A DNA stretch of 64,000 nucleotides, taken from positions 1 through 64,000 of the forward strand of contig NZ_JACHTD010000012.1 of assembly GCF_014145665.1 (NCBI RefSeq). The letters are read 5' to 3'. Numbering within the stretch: the first letter of the stretch is position 1; each line of letters opens with the position of its first letter. The DNA comes from Myroides sp. NP-2 (GTDB lineage: Bacteria > Bacteroidota > Bacteroidia > Flavobacteriales > Flavobacteriaceae). Of the stretch, positions 32,843 to 41,557 are shown one piece after another. Both the position numbers and the translations under genes were made by a program. Under the pieces are notes generated by a model. That model did no database searches, had not been told where the DNA came from, and saw only the letters and a list, made by a program, of their open reading frames with translations.

Positions 32843-33520
32843 TTATTTAATATTTCGATTCCATAAAGCGAGAGCGTATTTGAAGGTGTTTAACGCGTTA
32901 AAATGAATCTCTTGCTCTAGCTCATTCAGCGTTTTATTTTGTTTAACTTCTTCAATTTTTTTATCAAAATAAGTCTCAACATCAAGATCTTTTGCATCTG
33001 CAGTTTCAATTAATACCTTTTTAAAATAGGTAGGAACTTTATCGTCTTCATAATTTTCTTGTATAATAGAAACAATATTGTCAATAAAGATGTCAGTGTC
33101 CAATTCATCAAATGTTTTAAAGAATTTATCTAAATCACTAACTAGCTTTTTTTTATCAAAAATACTTTCAACTTCTTTTGTGGACATCGAAAAAGATGTT
33201 GATAATTTAGTAACAAGAGGTGCATGTAAGGTATCTACAAAATCAGTTGAATTCTTAAATTTATTTAAGTTATCATTAACAAATTCAACAATGAATTTAT
33301 TGTGTGCAAATCCAACCTGCTGATTTAGATTGTCAAAATGCTGTGCAAATTTATCATCTGCTAGGTAAATCATACTTGGTTGATCCCAATACCAACTCCA
33401 AGCACTCGATCCGACTCCACCAATTACGATACCAACTGCTGTACCAAGAGGCCCTAAAGCTGTTCCAGCTGCTCCCCATACATATGCATCAGCTGCGTCA
33501 GTAGCAGCATAGTAATCCAT
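32843..33520 (-). CDS. Unknown protein with Gly-rich hydrophobic N-terminus
   Basis: A 225-residue protein that I do not recognise. Residues 16-41 form a Gly/Ala-rich hydrophobic segment with repeated GxxxG spacing ('GAAGTALGPLGTAVGIVIGG'), flanked by aromatic residues (YVW, 'SAWSWYWD'). Such segments occur in class II bacteriocins and colicin-like membrane-inserting peptides. The rest (45-225) is charged, rich in Lys, Asp and Phe, and predicted helical. No signal peptide. It is followed after 1 nt by a two-span membrane protein. A toxin role is a hypothesis. Confidence 0.7.
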   Translation of the reverse strand: MDYYAATDAADAYVWGAAGTALGPLGTAVGIVIGGVGSSAWSWYWDQPSMIYLADDKFAQHFDNLNQQVGFAHNKFIVEFVNDNLNKFKNSTDFVDTLHAPLVTKLSTSFSMSTKEVESIFDKKKLVSDLDKFFKTFDELDTDIFIDNIVSIIQENYEDDKVPTYFKKVLIETADAKDLDVETYFDKKIEEVKQNKTLNELEQEIHFNALNTFKYALALWNRNIK

Positions 33521-33788
33521 TCTTTTTAGGCATAATTTTATCTTTTTGAATTTGAATAAAAGTACTTTTTCTATTACTCTATAATGGCTATTTGTGGTCT
33601 TTTGTCAAATTTTTAACTAAAAAAACATATAAAACAAATAATAAGATATTTTTTTTATAGTAATGATAATAAGTTTTGTGCTCTAAATGTTGGATAAATG
33701 TTAAAAAATAATACGTTTTTATTCATTAAGGTGAAGTTCTGAATTAATCCGTTACACGAGTTATTCTTAGGTATAAACTAGTAACGAA

Positions 33789-34349
33789 CTACCACGCTCG
33801 TTTATCCGTTACAATAGGTTTCGTTAGATCAAACACCACATTAAAGCTAGTTTTAGCACCCGCACGTTGTAGATTATAGCTATATTCCTCCTCGTTAATG
33901 GTTACCCACCATAGGTTAGATGCTGCCGCGGGAATGCTCTGGGCTGTTTCTTGATCTGCGGGAAAATACTGTATTGTATCGTTTCCTGTATTGGTGGTTG
34001 TTCCTCCATACATGGTGATTTCATCCGGTTGACCGTTGGGTTGACGGTGGTCGTGTTTAAGTTCCAGTCGATCGCCTTTGAGGGTAAATACCCAAGTACG
34101 AGAAAGGTCATCCCCAACAAAAAAAGCAATTTTTACCTCTCGATTTGTACAGGATGAAACATACATGATGAGTTCCTTATTTTCAAAATCGGCTGGGATA
34201 GGAGTAGAAACAATTTTTCCTTTATAGGCCTTGCCACAGTGTTGTGCGAGGTTAGTCGTGAATTGTTCGGGATAGTTAGGTGTCGTTTGCGCTTGTGTTT
34301 GCACCATACTGAAGATACTTAGTAGTAATGCGATTGTTATTTTTTTCAT
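33789..34349 (-). CDS. Secreted hypothetical protein
   Basis: A 186-residue protein with a signal peptide (1-20, ending QTQAQ). The mature part starts 'TTPNYPEQFTTNLAQHCGKAYKGKIV' and contains two or three Cys (C38, C67). The central part 'SRTWVFTLKGDRLELKHDHRQPNG' looks beta-rich. It resembles secreted proteins of unknown function found in Flavobacteriia; I cannot assign a domain. Confidence 0.75.
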   Translation of the reverse strand: MKKITIALLLSIFSMVQTQAQTTPNYPEQFTTNLAQHCGKAYKGKIVSTPIPADFENKELIMYVSSCTNREVKIAFFVGDDLSRTWVFTLKGDRLELKHDHRQPNGQPDEITMYGGTTTNTGNDTIQYFPADQETAQSIPAAASNLWWVTINEEEYSYNLQRAGAKTSFNVVFDLTKPIVTDKRAW

Positions 34350-34510
34350 TGCTGTACAGTTGTTATGGAGGTAAATATAGGAGTATAAATCAATTTACGC
34401 TAAACAGAGGGAAAGGTGGGGAATAGTAGTATTGTAAAATTCGCAATTAATCATATACTATTCAAATATATATTGCATTAAAATTTATATTTTTGGGTAA
34501 AGCTAAAAAA

Positions 34511-35296
34511 ATGTATAGAATTACGGATAAAATAGTTTCAGTGCAGGGACAAGAGATAGCTGTTCAGCTGTATATCCAGGATCGCCCTACTACGGAAACA
34601 ACCTTAGTGTTGTTGCACGATTCTTTGGGAAGTATAGCATTATGGCGCGATTGGCCAGGTTTGTTAGCCGAGCATTTGCAGTGTGATGTTATGGTTTATG
34701 ATCGCGTGGGCTATGGAAAATCCCAACCTATGCAAACTTCTTTTCGCGAGCGAAACTACTTGGAACAAGAAGGGGAGTTTTTAGAGGCTTTGCGCCAAGT
34801 TTTGCAGTTGGGTAAAATTGCCGTTTTTGGACATAGTGATGGGGCTTCTATTGCACTTTGGTATGGTATCTTATACCCAGAACATACAGCGGCTATGGTT
34901 ATTGAGGCTGGTCATGTCTTTGTGGAAGAGGAGACTTTGCAAGGTGTACGAGATGCGAAAAAAGCTTATGAAGAGACGGAATTAAGGCATCGTTTGGCTA
35001 AATATCACGGAGAACGCGTGGAAAAGCTGTGCTATGCTTGGTTTGATATCTGGTTGGACCCAGCGTATCGCGATTGGACGATGGTGCCAGAATTGTCTCG
35101 TATTACCTCTCCTTTACTTTTTTTACAAGGTGATTTAGACGAGTATGGTTCTTTGGCACAAGTGGAACAAACCCTCCAACATGTAAGTGGGGTAGCAGAA
35201 AAGTACATCTTTGAACAAGTGGGACATATCCCCCATAAAGAGCAAAAGGAGACAACCTTAACTCTGATTGTCTCCTTTTTAAATCGCTATTTATAA
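34511..35296 (+). CDS. Alpha/beta hydrolase
   Basis: A 261-residue hydrolase. The oxyanion-hole region is 'TLVLLHDSLGSIALWRDWP', the nucleophile elbow is 'IAVFGHSDGASIALWYG' (Ser near residue 107), an Asp lies in 'LLFLQGDLDEYGSLAQ' and the His in 'QVGHIPHKEQ'. The H-D-S start resembles the esterase/peroxidase group. ATG 34511 is chosen; TTG 34493 overlaps the -7 element TATTTTTG (34488-34495). It converges with the next small gene with 6 nt overlap. Substrate unknown. Confidence 0.9.
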   Translation: MYRITDKIVSVQGQEIAVQLYIQDRPTTETTLVLLHDSLGSIALWRDWPGLLAEHLQCDVMVYDRVGYGKSQPMQTSFRERNYLEQEGEFLEALRQVLQLGKIAVFGHSDGASIALWYGILYPEHTAAMVIEAGHVFVEEETLQGVRDAKKAYEETELRHRLAKYHGERVEKLCYAWFDIWLDPAYRDWTMVPELSRITSPLLFLQGDLDEYGSLAQVEQTLQHVSGVAEKYIFEQVGHIPHKEQKETTLTLIVSFLNRYL

Positions 35297-35494
35297 GCTG
35301 AGTAAATGCTCAATTTTTTCGTAAAATAGTTGTTCAATTCTCGGGTCTTTTGCCTGTAAATAGGAAGACTTCAAACTGTTTAAGTATTGATCTAAATTCG
35401 TGATTACACTGCCTTTTGCCAATTCAAAAGGCTCTTGCAGATTCTTGGCTTTAATTGTTTCTAGGGCAGTTTTAATGTATGTTTCTTTGTCCAT
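35291..35494 (-). CDS. Small hypothetical protein
   Basis: A 67-residue, charged and probably all-helical protein ('MDKETYIKTALETIKAKN' ... 'YEKIEHLLSL'). The codon pattern and amino-acid balance look like a real gene, and it lies 53 nt upstream of nothing else on its strand. I do not recognise a family. Confidence 0.6.
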   Translation of the reverse strand: MDKETYIKTALETIKAKNLQEPFELAKGSVITNLDQYLNSLKSSYLQAKDPRIEQLFYEKIEHLLSL

Positions 35495-35547
35495 TTTGGA
35501 ATTTATAATGAAGTTTAGTTCCCAGTTTAGTTCAACCGTTAACCAAT

Positions 35548-36444
35548 TTATCTCGGTAACTCGATGGTATAGGTTTTACCTTTGGTTTTTAAGTTTGTAT
35601 TGACTAACCACGGGTTATATAGTTTCAAAATTTTGTAGTTTGAACCTTGTTCTTGTGCAAACATCGGTAGATCTTCTATATCATTGCTTACTGTAATGGT
35701 ACGCATGGGAATAGGAGGATATTTATCTGCTTTTGGAATATTGTATCCGTAGCGCTCGGGATGGCTCATAATTTCTTTCATTGCAAGGATGCGGAATACA
35801 TAACGAGAAGTTTCTTGATTTAGAAACAAATCGTAATAGTTGTCTACATATTGGGAGTTCATGGCTTTGGTCATTCCCGCCATTCCCCTGTTATATGCTG
35901 CGGCAACCATCGTCCAAGAACCAAAGCGATTTTTAGCGTCGTTGAAGTATTTACAAGCGGCTTCTGTCGCCTTTTCTAAGTGGTAACGCTCGTCTACAGT
36001 ATCGTCAACGGTCAGGTTGTATTCGCCAGCAGTACCTTTCATGAATTGCCAGAATCCTGTAGCTCCTGCTGAAGAAACTACGTTGGACAAAGTACTTTCG
36101 ATGACACAAAGGTATTTGAAGTCATCGGGTATATTATTTTTTTTCAAAATTGGTTCAATGATAGGAAAGTAGCGTTCAGCTCTTTTGATCACGAGAGTTG
36201 TGGATGAATGTAGGTTAGCGTTGATAATCATTTCGCGGTCAAAGCGCTCTTTGACATCAATAATGTCTAGCGGGGCTGATTCTCCAGCAAAATTTGCAGT
36301 TAGCGGTAAAGAAACGTGGTGTTCTGTTGGGCTTTTTTGTTCCGTATTTTGATCAGATGCGCTGTGTGCAGTTGCAAAGATAAACGTAGAAGCCACCCCG
36401 ACAACTGCTGTTGTGTAAAGTGCGTTTTTTAGATTTTTTTTCAT
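35548..36444 (-). CDS. Lytic transglycosylase (SLT domain)
   Basis: A 298-residue envelope protein with an N-terminal signal or anchor (7-27). The transglycosylase domain of the MltD group carries the catalytic Glu116 in 'YLCVIESTLSNVVSSAGATGFWQFM' and 'AAAYNRGMAGMTKAM'. The C-terminal 80 residues ('TITVSNDIEDLPMFAQEQG') look like a LysM-like peptidoglycan-binding end. It cleaves peptidoglycan glycan strands to anhydromuropeptides. It starts 2 nt after the stop of the upstream hydrolase gene, so the two are co-transcribed. Confidence 0.92.
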   Translation of the reverse strand: MKKNLKNALYTTAVVGVASTFIFATAHSASDQNTEQKSPTEHHVSLPLTANFAGESAPLDIIDVKERFDREMIINANLHSSTTLVIKRAERYFPIIEPILKKNNIPDDFKYLCVIESTLSNVVSSAGATGFWQFMKGTAGEYNLTVDDTVDERYHLEKATEAACKYFNDAKNRFGSWTMVAAAYNRGMAGMTKAMNSQYVDNYYDLFLNQETSRYVFRILAMKEIMSHPERYGYNIPKADKYPPIPMRTITVSNDIEDLPMFAQEQGSNYKILKLYNPWLVNTNLKTKGKTYTIELPR

Positions 36445-36446
36445 AG

Positions 36447-37103
36447 TTATTCTAGTATAATTTTTTGTAGATTTTCGTTAAACCATTTGTACTTCACTAG
36501 GATCATTGCATGAGTCCCCCCTTTTACTTTAATTGCATTTTTTATGTTTTTTATAGGAAAGATTTCGTCTTTTGTACCGTGAATGTGGATGACCTGATCC
36601 AACGGTTCTTTCTGATTCCACGTTACTATCGTTTGAATGCACCAATTGAGGTAGTGTGGATCTCGAATGGACAAATAGCGATTATACAGTTCCACGCGAT
36701 TTTTTTGTTTGTCACTTCCGTAACGAGCAACCAGCTTTAGTAAGAATTCCACGCCATGTGTGGGAATTAGCTTGTAGAGCTTGGTGTATTTTGCCCATTT
36801 AAAACAGGCGGGAAATTCGCGATTGGAACGAACGCTCGAGATGATAATTGTTTTTTGAACCTCAATGCGCTTGGATAATTCCTGTGCTATAATTCCACCG
36901 AAAGAAACGCCCACTAAGATAGGATTATTATGTTGAATCAACGGAATGTATTTCGCGGTGTAATCCAATAAATTTTCGTTCTTTTCACAAGGCAACCATT
37001 CTAAAAAATGCAGATCAAAAACAGAAGTATCCCATTTTAATCGTTCAAAAATGAGCGAGGTGGAAGACATGCCCGGGAAGAAATAAATTGGTATTTTGTT
37101 CAT
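36447..37103 (-). CDS. Alpha/beta hydrolase fold protein
   Basis: A 218-residue protein. 'PIYFFPGMSSTSLIFERL' fits the oxyanion loop, 'PILVGVSFGGIIAQELSK' the nucleophile elbow (Ser near residue 86), 'HGTKDEIFPIKN' the acid, and 'VKGGTHAMILVKY' the His. The group is short, with no lid. Followed at 2 nt by the lytic transglycosylase gene. Substrate unknown. Confidence 0.82.
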   Translation of the reverse strand: MNKIPIYFFPGMSSTSLIFERLKWDTSVFDLHFLEWLPCEKNENLLDYTAKYIPLIQHNNPILVGVSFGGIIAQELSKRIEVQKTIIISSVRSNREFPACFKWAKYTKLYKLIPTHGVEFLLKLVARYGSDKQKNRVELYNRYLSIRDPHYLNWCIQTIVTWNQKEPLDQVIHIHGTKDEIFPIKNIKNAIKVKGGTHAMILVKYKWFNENLQKIILE

Positions 37104-37317
37104 TTTAAATAAATTAACATACTAAATAGGGACGGTTTGGAAAAAAATGACGAACTTTGATAAATATAGCGATAAAAATAGTTGCATTCGCGGTATATAT
37201 AATCTAAAAATTTCTTACGATATAATTGTTATGAATAGGGGCATTCGCCACCGTTCTTTTTTTGTTGCTATGAAAAGGAGGTATCAGCATAACATGAAAA
37301 TATAAAATTTTAGTATA

Positions 37318-37599
37318 ATGGAAATTAAAGACAATGAATTGCTTCGTCAGTTTGAGCTCGAAACCGATCAAGGTTTGCTTAGCGTGGAGTATTCACTACA
37401 AGAAAGAAAAATCTTTCTTACCAAGTTAAAGGGGTTCGAGGAAGGTGTTCAAGCGCAATCCATCGATTTTCTAAAAGGGGTACTCGATATTGTTAGAGAA
37501 AAAAGACTACGCGTAGTTCCTACCCATCCAAAAATTGTTTCTTTCTTTAGGAAAAATCCTATTTACAAAGAAATGCTTCCTCCAGGGATAAGAATTTAA
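37318..37599 (+). CDS. GNAT-type small N-acetyltransferase domain protein
   Basis: A 93-residue protein of the short YjdJ-like acetyltransferase family: 'LLSVEYSLQERKIFLTKLKGFEEGVQAQSIDFLKGVLDIVREKRLRVVPTHPKIVSFFRKNPIYKEML' follows the family pattern, with the usual G(K)G acetyl-CoA loop region weakly conserved ('EEGVQAQSID') and the typical 'P..P.V..FF..NP.Y'. Substrate unknown. Confidence 0.85.
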   Translation: MEIKDNELLRQFELETDQGLLSVEYSLQERKIFLTKLKGFEEGVQAQSIDFLKGVLDIVREKRLRVVPTHPKIVSFFRKNPIYKEMLPPGIRI

Positions 37600-37663
37600 T
37601 CCTGTGAGATTTAAAAACCACTTATAACACACACAGCATACCCCAATTTGGGTGAAAAAAAGC

Positions 37664-37703
37664 AAAAAACCTGTTTGAACGTCAATTCAAACAGGTTTTT
37701 TTA
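37664..37703. terminator. Bidirectional terminator before mtaB
   Basis: Stem AAAACCTGTTTGAA / TTCAAACAGGTTTT (37666-37699) with A and T runs on both sides, shared by the convergent acetyltransferase and mtaB genes. Confidence 0.88.
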
Positions 37704-37704
37704 T

Positions 37705-39030
37705 TTAATCTAGAAAATCAAATCGAACAATACCGTCGTCGTCAATTTTCGTTAATTTAATTTCGCGAAGCGTATTGACTAAAGCTGGATCCCACGGTGT
37801 TTTTACTTTGACGTAATTCTCGGTAAAACCGTGAATGTATCCTTCCTTGTTTTCGCTCTCAAACAAAACGGTTTTCTCCTTTCCAATTTGAGACTCATAG
37901 AAGGCACGGCGTTTTTTTACGGATAAACCGCGAAGCATTTTGCTTCTTTTGTTGCGCACTTCCATCGGTACAACACCTTCCATAGCTATGGCTTCCGTAT
38001 TGTCGCGCTCCGAATAGGTGAATACGTGAAGGTAAGAAATCTCTAGGTTGCTCAGGAAATTGTAGGTGTCTAAAAATTTTTCGTCTGTTTCACCAGGGAA
38101 ACCAACAATTACATCCACTCCAATACAGCAATCGGGCATTACTGTGCGAATTTTATCTACGCGTTCAACGTATAGTTCGCGCATGTATCGGCGCTTCATT
38201 TTCTTTAAAATGTCGTTGCTTCCCGATTGTAGGGGAATGTGAAAGTGAGGTACGAAGGTTCTACTTTGAGAAACAAATTCGATGGTTTCATTTTTTAATA
38301 GGTTAGGCTCAATCGAAGAGATGCGCAAACGCTCAATCCCCTCTACTTGATCTAATGCTTGTACAAGCTCTAAAAATGTGTGTTCGTGTTTCTTATTGCC
38401 AAACTCTCCTTTTCCGTAATCGCCAATATTTACTCCAGTTAGTACAATTTCTTTGATGTCTTGAGCCGAAATTTCAGCTGCATTTTTCAAGACATTCTCC
38501 ATTGTATCACTTCGAGAAATACCACGAGCCAACGGAATAGTACAATACGTACATTTGTAATCGCAGCCATCTTGAACTTTTAAGAACGCTCGCGTGCGAT
38601 CTCCAATAGAGTAGGACCCTACATAAAAATCTGCTTCTGAAATCTCACAAGAGTGTACTTGTCCCATTTCGTTTTTTGAAAGGTCATTGATATAATCGGT
38701 TAACTTGAATTTTTCCGTTGCCCCTAAAACCAAATCCACACCATCAACACTGGCTAGTTCAGCCGGTTTTAATTGTGCATAGCACCCCACAGCGGCAATA
38801 AAAGCCTTGTCGTTTTTCTTCTGTGCTTTTTTAACTATTTGTTTGAATTGTTTATCTGCATTTTCGGTTACAGAACACGTATTGATTACATAAATGTCTG
38901 CCACATCTTCAAATTCAACACGATCAAAACCTTCATCTACGAAACTTCTTGCTATTGTTGAGGTTTCAGAAAAGTTTAGCTTACAGCCTAAGGTGTAAAA
39001 AGCTACTTTTTTTCTATTTTCCATAATCAT
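37705..39030 (-). CDS. mtaB: tRNA t6A37 methylthiotransferase MtaB
   Basis: A 441-residue radical SAM enzyme that adds a methylthio group to t6A37 of tRNAs. The N-terminal UPF0004 domain has Cys in 'YTLGCKLNFSETS', 'INTCSVTENADKQ' and 'AAVGCYAQLKPAEL'; the radical SAM motif is 'VQDGCDYKCTYCTIP'. A C-terminal TRAM domain follows near residue 375. The 'GCKLN' and '...KQFKQIVKKAQ' pattern separates MtaB from MiaB and RimO. ATG 39024 is an equally good start. A -7 element TAAATTTG lies at 39088-39095 on the minus strand. Confidence 0.94.
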   Translation of the reverse strand: MIMENRKKVAFYTLGCKLNFSETSTIARSFVDEGFDRVEFEDVADIYVINTCSVTENADKQFKQIVKKAQKKNDKAFIAAVGCYAQLKPAELASVDGVDLVLGATEKFKLTDYINDLSKNEMGQVHSCEISEADFYVGSYSIGDRTRAFLKVQDGCDYKCTYCTIPLARGISRSDTMENVLKNAAEISAQDIKEIVLTGVNIGDYGKGEFGNKKHEHTFLELVQALDQVEGIERLRISSIEPNLLKNETIEFVSQSRTFVPHFHIPLQSGSNDILKKMKRRYMRELYVERVDKIRTVMPDCCIGVDVIVGFPGETDEKFLDTYNFLSNLEISYLHVFTYSERDNTEAIAMEGVVPMEVRNKRSKMLRGLSVKKRRAFYESQIGKEKTVLFESENKEGYIHGFTENYVKVKTPWDPALVNTLREIKLTKIDDDGIVRFDFLD

Positions 39031-39113
39031 TCTTTACTATGAGTAGTAACTTTGAAGTATATTTACTCTTTGTTGTCACAAAGCGTGCAAATTTACGTAC
39101 AAAATTCGGTTTG

Positions 39114-40724
39114 ATGAAATCAATAATTTATTATATATCAATTCTTTGTATCTGCTTCACTGTTGCTTCTTGTCGAAATAAAACACAGGAAAAAGTAGAG
39201 GGAACAGTCTTTCGCTACAATGAAGATTCTAATATTCAAACACTTGATCCAGCTTTCGCACGCAGTATGGCTGTGATATGGCCCTGTAATCAGTTGTTTA
39301 ATGGGTTGGTACAACTCGACGATCAATTAAACGTGGTAGGAGACATTGCTCAATCATGGACTGCTTCTTCCGATGGATTGACCTATGATTTTATTTTGCG
39401 CAAAGGGGTGTACTTTCATCCACACCCTGCTTTTGGTGAGGCGCAAACACGCGCGGTAACTGCTGCTGATTTTGTGTATAGTTTAGACCGATTGACTGAT
39501 GTGAAAACAGCATCGCCAGGAGGATGGATTATGCAAAAAGTTAAGCGCTATCAAGCCGTGAATGACACTGTATTTCGCTTGCAGTTAAAAGAATCCTTTC
39601 CCGCAATTCTCGGATTGTTATCCATGCGATATGCTTCCGTGGTTCCTCGAGAAGTCGTGGAAGACCCTCAACATGATTTTAGAACACATCCCATTGGAAC
39701 AGGACCGTTTTATTTTAAATTTTGGGAGGAAAATGTCAAATTGGTCTTAAGGCGAAATCCCAATTATTTTGAAAGAGATGAGCAAGGGGTTCAACTACCT
39801 TATCTCGAGTCGGTAGCCATTACTTTTTTACCTGATAAACAAAGTGCTTTTTTACAGTTTATTCAGGGCAATTTGGATTTTATCTCGGGCTTAGACCCTT
39901 CGTATAAAGATGATCTGATTACCCTTGAAGGGAAGTTACAACCCAAATATCAAGAGGAGGTGCAGATGGAAACGGGACCTTACCTCAACACGGAATATTT
40001 GGGATTCAATATGGCAGATAAAAATAGCCCTACGAGTGATAAGCGCATTCGTCAGGCATTGAATAAGGGGTTTGATCGCGTTAAAATGTTACAACATTTG
40101 CGCAGTGGAATGGGAACCGCTCAAGTCGGCGGATTTATACCCCGTGGTTTACCTGGGAATACCGTATCGGATGAATTGTACGACGTAGAACAAGCGAGAC
40201 AGTTGGTACAAGCGTACAAAGAAGAACACAAACTGTCCAAAGTCGTTATTCCGTTGTCTACTAATGCAGGATATTTGGATATAGCCGAGTATTTGCAAAG
40301 AGAATGGCAAAAAATTGGACTGACTGTAGAGGTAGATGTCATGCCACCAGCTACCTTGAGACAAGGGATGGCTTCAGGTAAAATTGCGTTTTTTAGAGGG
40401 AGTTGGATTGCCGATTATCCCGATGCTGAAAATTATCTTTCTCTATTTTACAGCAAAAACAAAGCACCTAACGGACCTAATTATACCTTTTTTGACAACC
40501 CAACCTATGACGCGATATACGAACGCGCCTTTGAGCTTACGGCACTTGATCAACGCATTGCGCTATACGAACAAATGGATCGCTTGATCGCAGAAGAGGT
40601 TCCTGCCTTGGTTTTGTTTTATGACCAAGCTGTGAGATTCAGTCGCCGAAATATTCATCAATTGGGCATTAATCCCATGAATAATTTATTTCTGAAGAAG
40701 GTAAAGAAAGAGGAAATAAAATAA
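39114..40724 (+). CDS. Oligopeptide/nickel-type ABC substrate-binding lipoprotein
   Basis: A 536-residue solute-binding protein of the OppA/DppA family (SBP_bac_5). The lipobox FTVASC gives a lipidated Cys20 if translation starts at ATG 39114; the upstream in-frame GTG region lacks a signal sequence. Typical parts are 'LTYDFILRKGVYFHPHPAFGEAQTRAVTAADFVYSLDRL', 'HPIGTGPFYFKFWEENVKLVLRRNPNYFERD' and 'WIADYPDAENYLSLFYS'. Peptide capture is inferred. No permease or ATPase genes are adjacent. Confidence 0.9.
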   Translation: MKSIIYYISILCICFTVASCRNKTQEKVEGTVFRYNEDSNIQTLDPAFARSMAVIWPCNQLFNGLVQLDDQLNVVGDIAQSWTASSDGLTYDFILRKGVYFHPHPAFGEAQTRAVTAADFVYSLDRLTDVKTASPGGWIMQKVKRYQAVNDTVFRLQLKESFPAILGLLSMRYASVVPREVVEDPQHDFRTHPIGTGPFYFKFWEENVKLVLRRNPNYFERDEQGVQLPYLESVAITFLPDKQSAFLQFIQGNLDFISGLDPSYKDDLITLEGKLQPKYQEEVQMETGPYLNTEYLGFNMADKNSPTSDKRIRQALNKGFDRVKMLQHLRSGMGTAQVGGFIPRGLPGNTVSDELYDVEQARQLVQAYKEEHKLSKVVIPLSTNAGYLDIAEYLQREWQKIGLTVEVDVMPPATLRQGMASGKIAFFRGSWIADYPDAENYLSLFYSKNKAPNGPNYTFFDNPTYDAIYERAFELTALDQRIALYEQMDRLIAEEVPALVLFYDQAVRFSRRNIHQLGINPMNNLFLKKVKKEEIK

Positions 40725-40758
40725 GTTGATTTTTGTATAAAATTCGTTAGTGATATGT

Positions 40759-40766
40759 TATATTTG
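40759..40766 (+). promoter_or_regulatory. Promoter of the two-component operon
   Basis: TATATTTG (40759-40766) with a TTG at 40733-40735, spaced by 23 nt. It lies between the binding-protein gene and the LytTR regulator, so the latter has its own promoter. Confidence 0.5.
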
Positions 40767-40831
40767 AAACAATAGAAAAGCGATTAGCTGATCTACACAC
40801 CAACATACAACCTTACAAACGAATTTAGATT

Positions 40832-41557
40832 ATGAATGAGTTAGTCGTTCTAATTGTTGATGACGAGACGAAGGTTGCCGAAGTATTGAAACACCGATTA
40901 CAAAACAGCATACAGCTCCAGCATAAATTGGTTTTTTACACGGCAAAATCGGTCGCAGAAGCAGTAAAAATGATTGAACAATATACACCCGATCTCGTTT
41001 TCTTGGACATTCAGATGCCCAAAGAAAACGGATTAGCTTTGTTTGACTATTTCGAAAAACCACTTTCCTTTGAAGTTGTTATTACCACTGCGTATAGTCA
41101 ATACGCATTAGAGGTATTGAATCAACACCCTTGTTTATACTATTTATTGAAGCCTATTGCCGTGGATAATTTGCAATTGGCATATGACAAATACCTAGAG
41201 AAAGAGGGAGAGCAATTGTTTATCAAACTCATCAAGAGCAACCAAAAGCGCGATGTTGTTTCCGTGGATGATATTATCTACTGTAAAGCAGATGACAACT
41301 ATTGTGAAGTATATTTAAAAGATCAAAAATACCTAGTTTCTAAAACATTAGGAGCAGTTTCTGCCAAGTTACAACACCCTCATTTTTATCGGGTAGGGCG
41401 ATCTTATGTCGTCAATATGAAACACATTAAACACATTGAAACGGGGAGTAATCGCATTGTTTTCAAACACGAAATTGTCATCAACGATTGTGAAGTCAAG
41501 CACGATATTGTTGTTTCTGCTGCTAAAATGAAAGAATTTAGAGCCTTTGAGTTATGA
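40832..41557 (+). CDS. LytTR family response regulator
   Basis: A 241-residue regulator. The receiver domain (1-120) has the acidic pair in 'LIVDDETK', the phospho-acceptor Asp59 in 'LVFLDIQMPKENG' and Lys in 'YYLLKPIA'. The C-terminal LytTR DNA-binding domain (130-240) shows 'DDIIYCKADDNYCEVYLKDQKYLVSKTLG' and 'FYRVGRSYVVNMKHIKHIE'. Its stop overlaps the start of the sensor kinase by 4 nt (ATGA), so the two form one signalling pair. Confidence 0.95.
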   Translation: MNELVVLIVDDETKVAEVLKHRLQNSIQLQHKLVFYTAKSVAEAVKMIEQYTPDLVFLDIQMPKENGLALFDYFEKPLSFEVVITTAYSQYALEVLNQHPCLYYLLKPIAVDNLQLAYDKYLEKEGEQLFIKLIKSNQKRDVVSVDDIIYCKADDNYCEVYLKDQKYLVSKTLGAVSAKLQHPHFYRVGRSYVVNMKHIKHIETGSNRIVFKHEIVINDCEVKHDIVVSAAKMKEFRAFEL

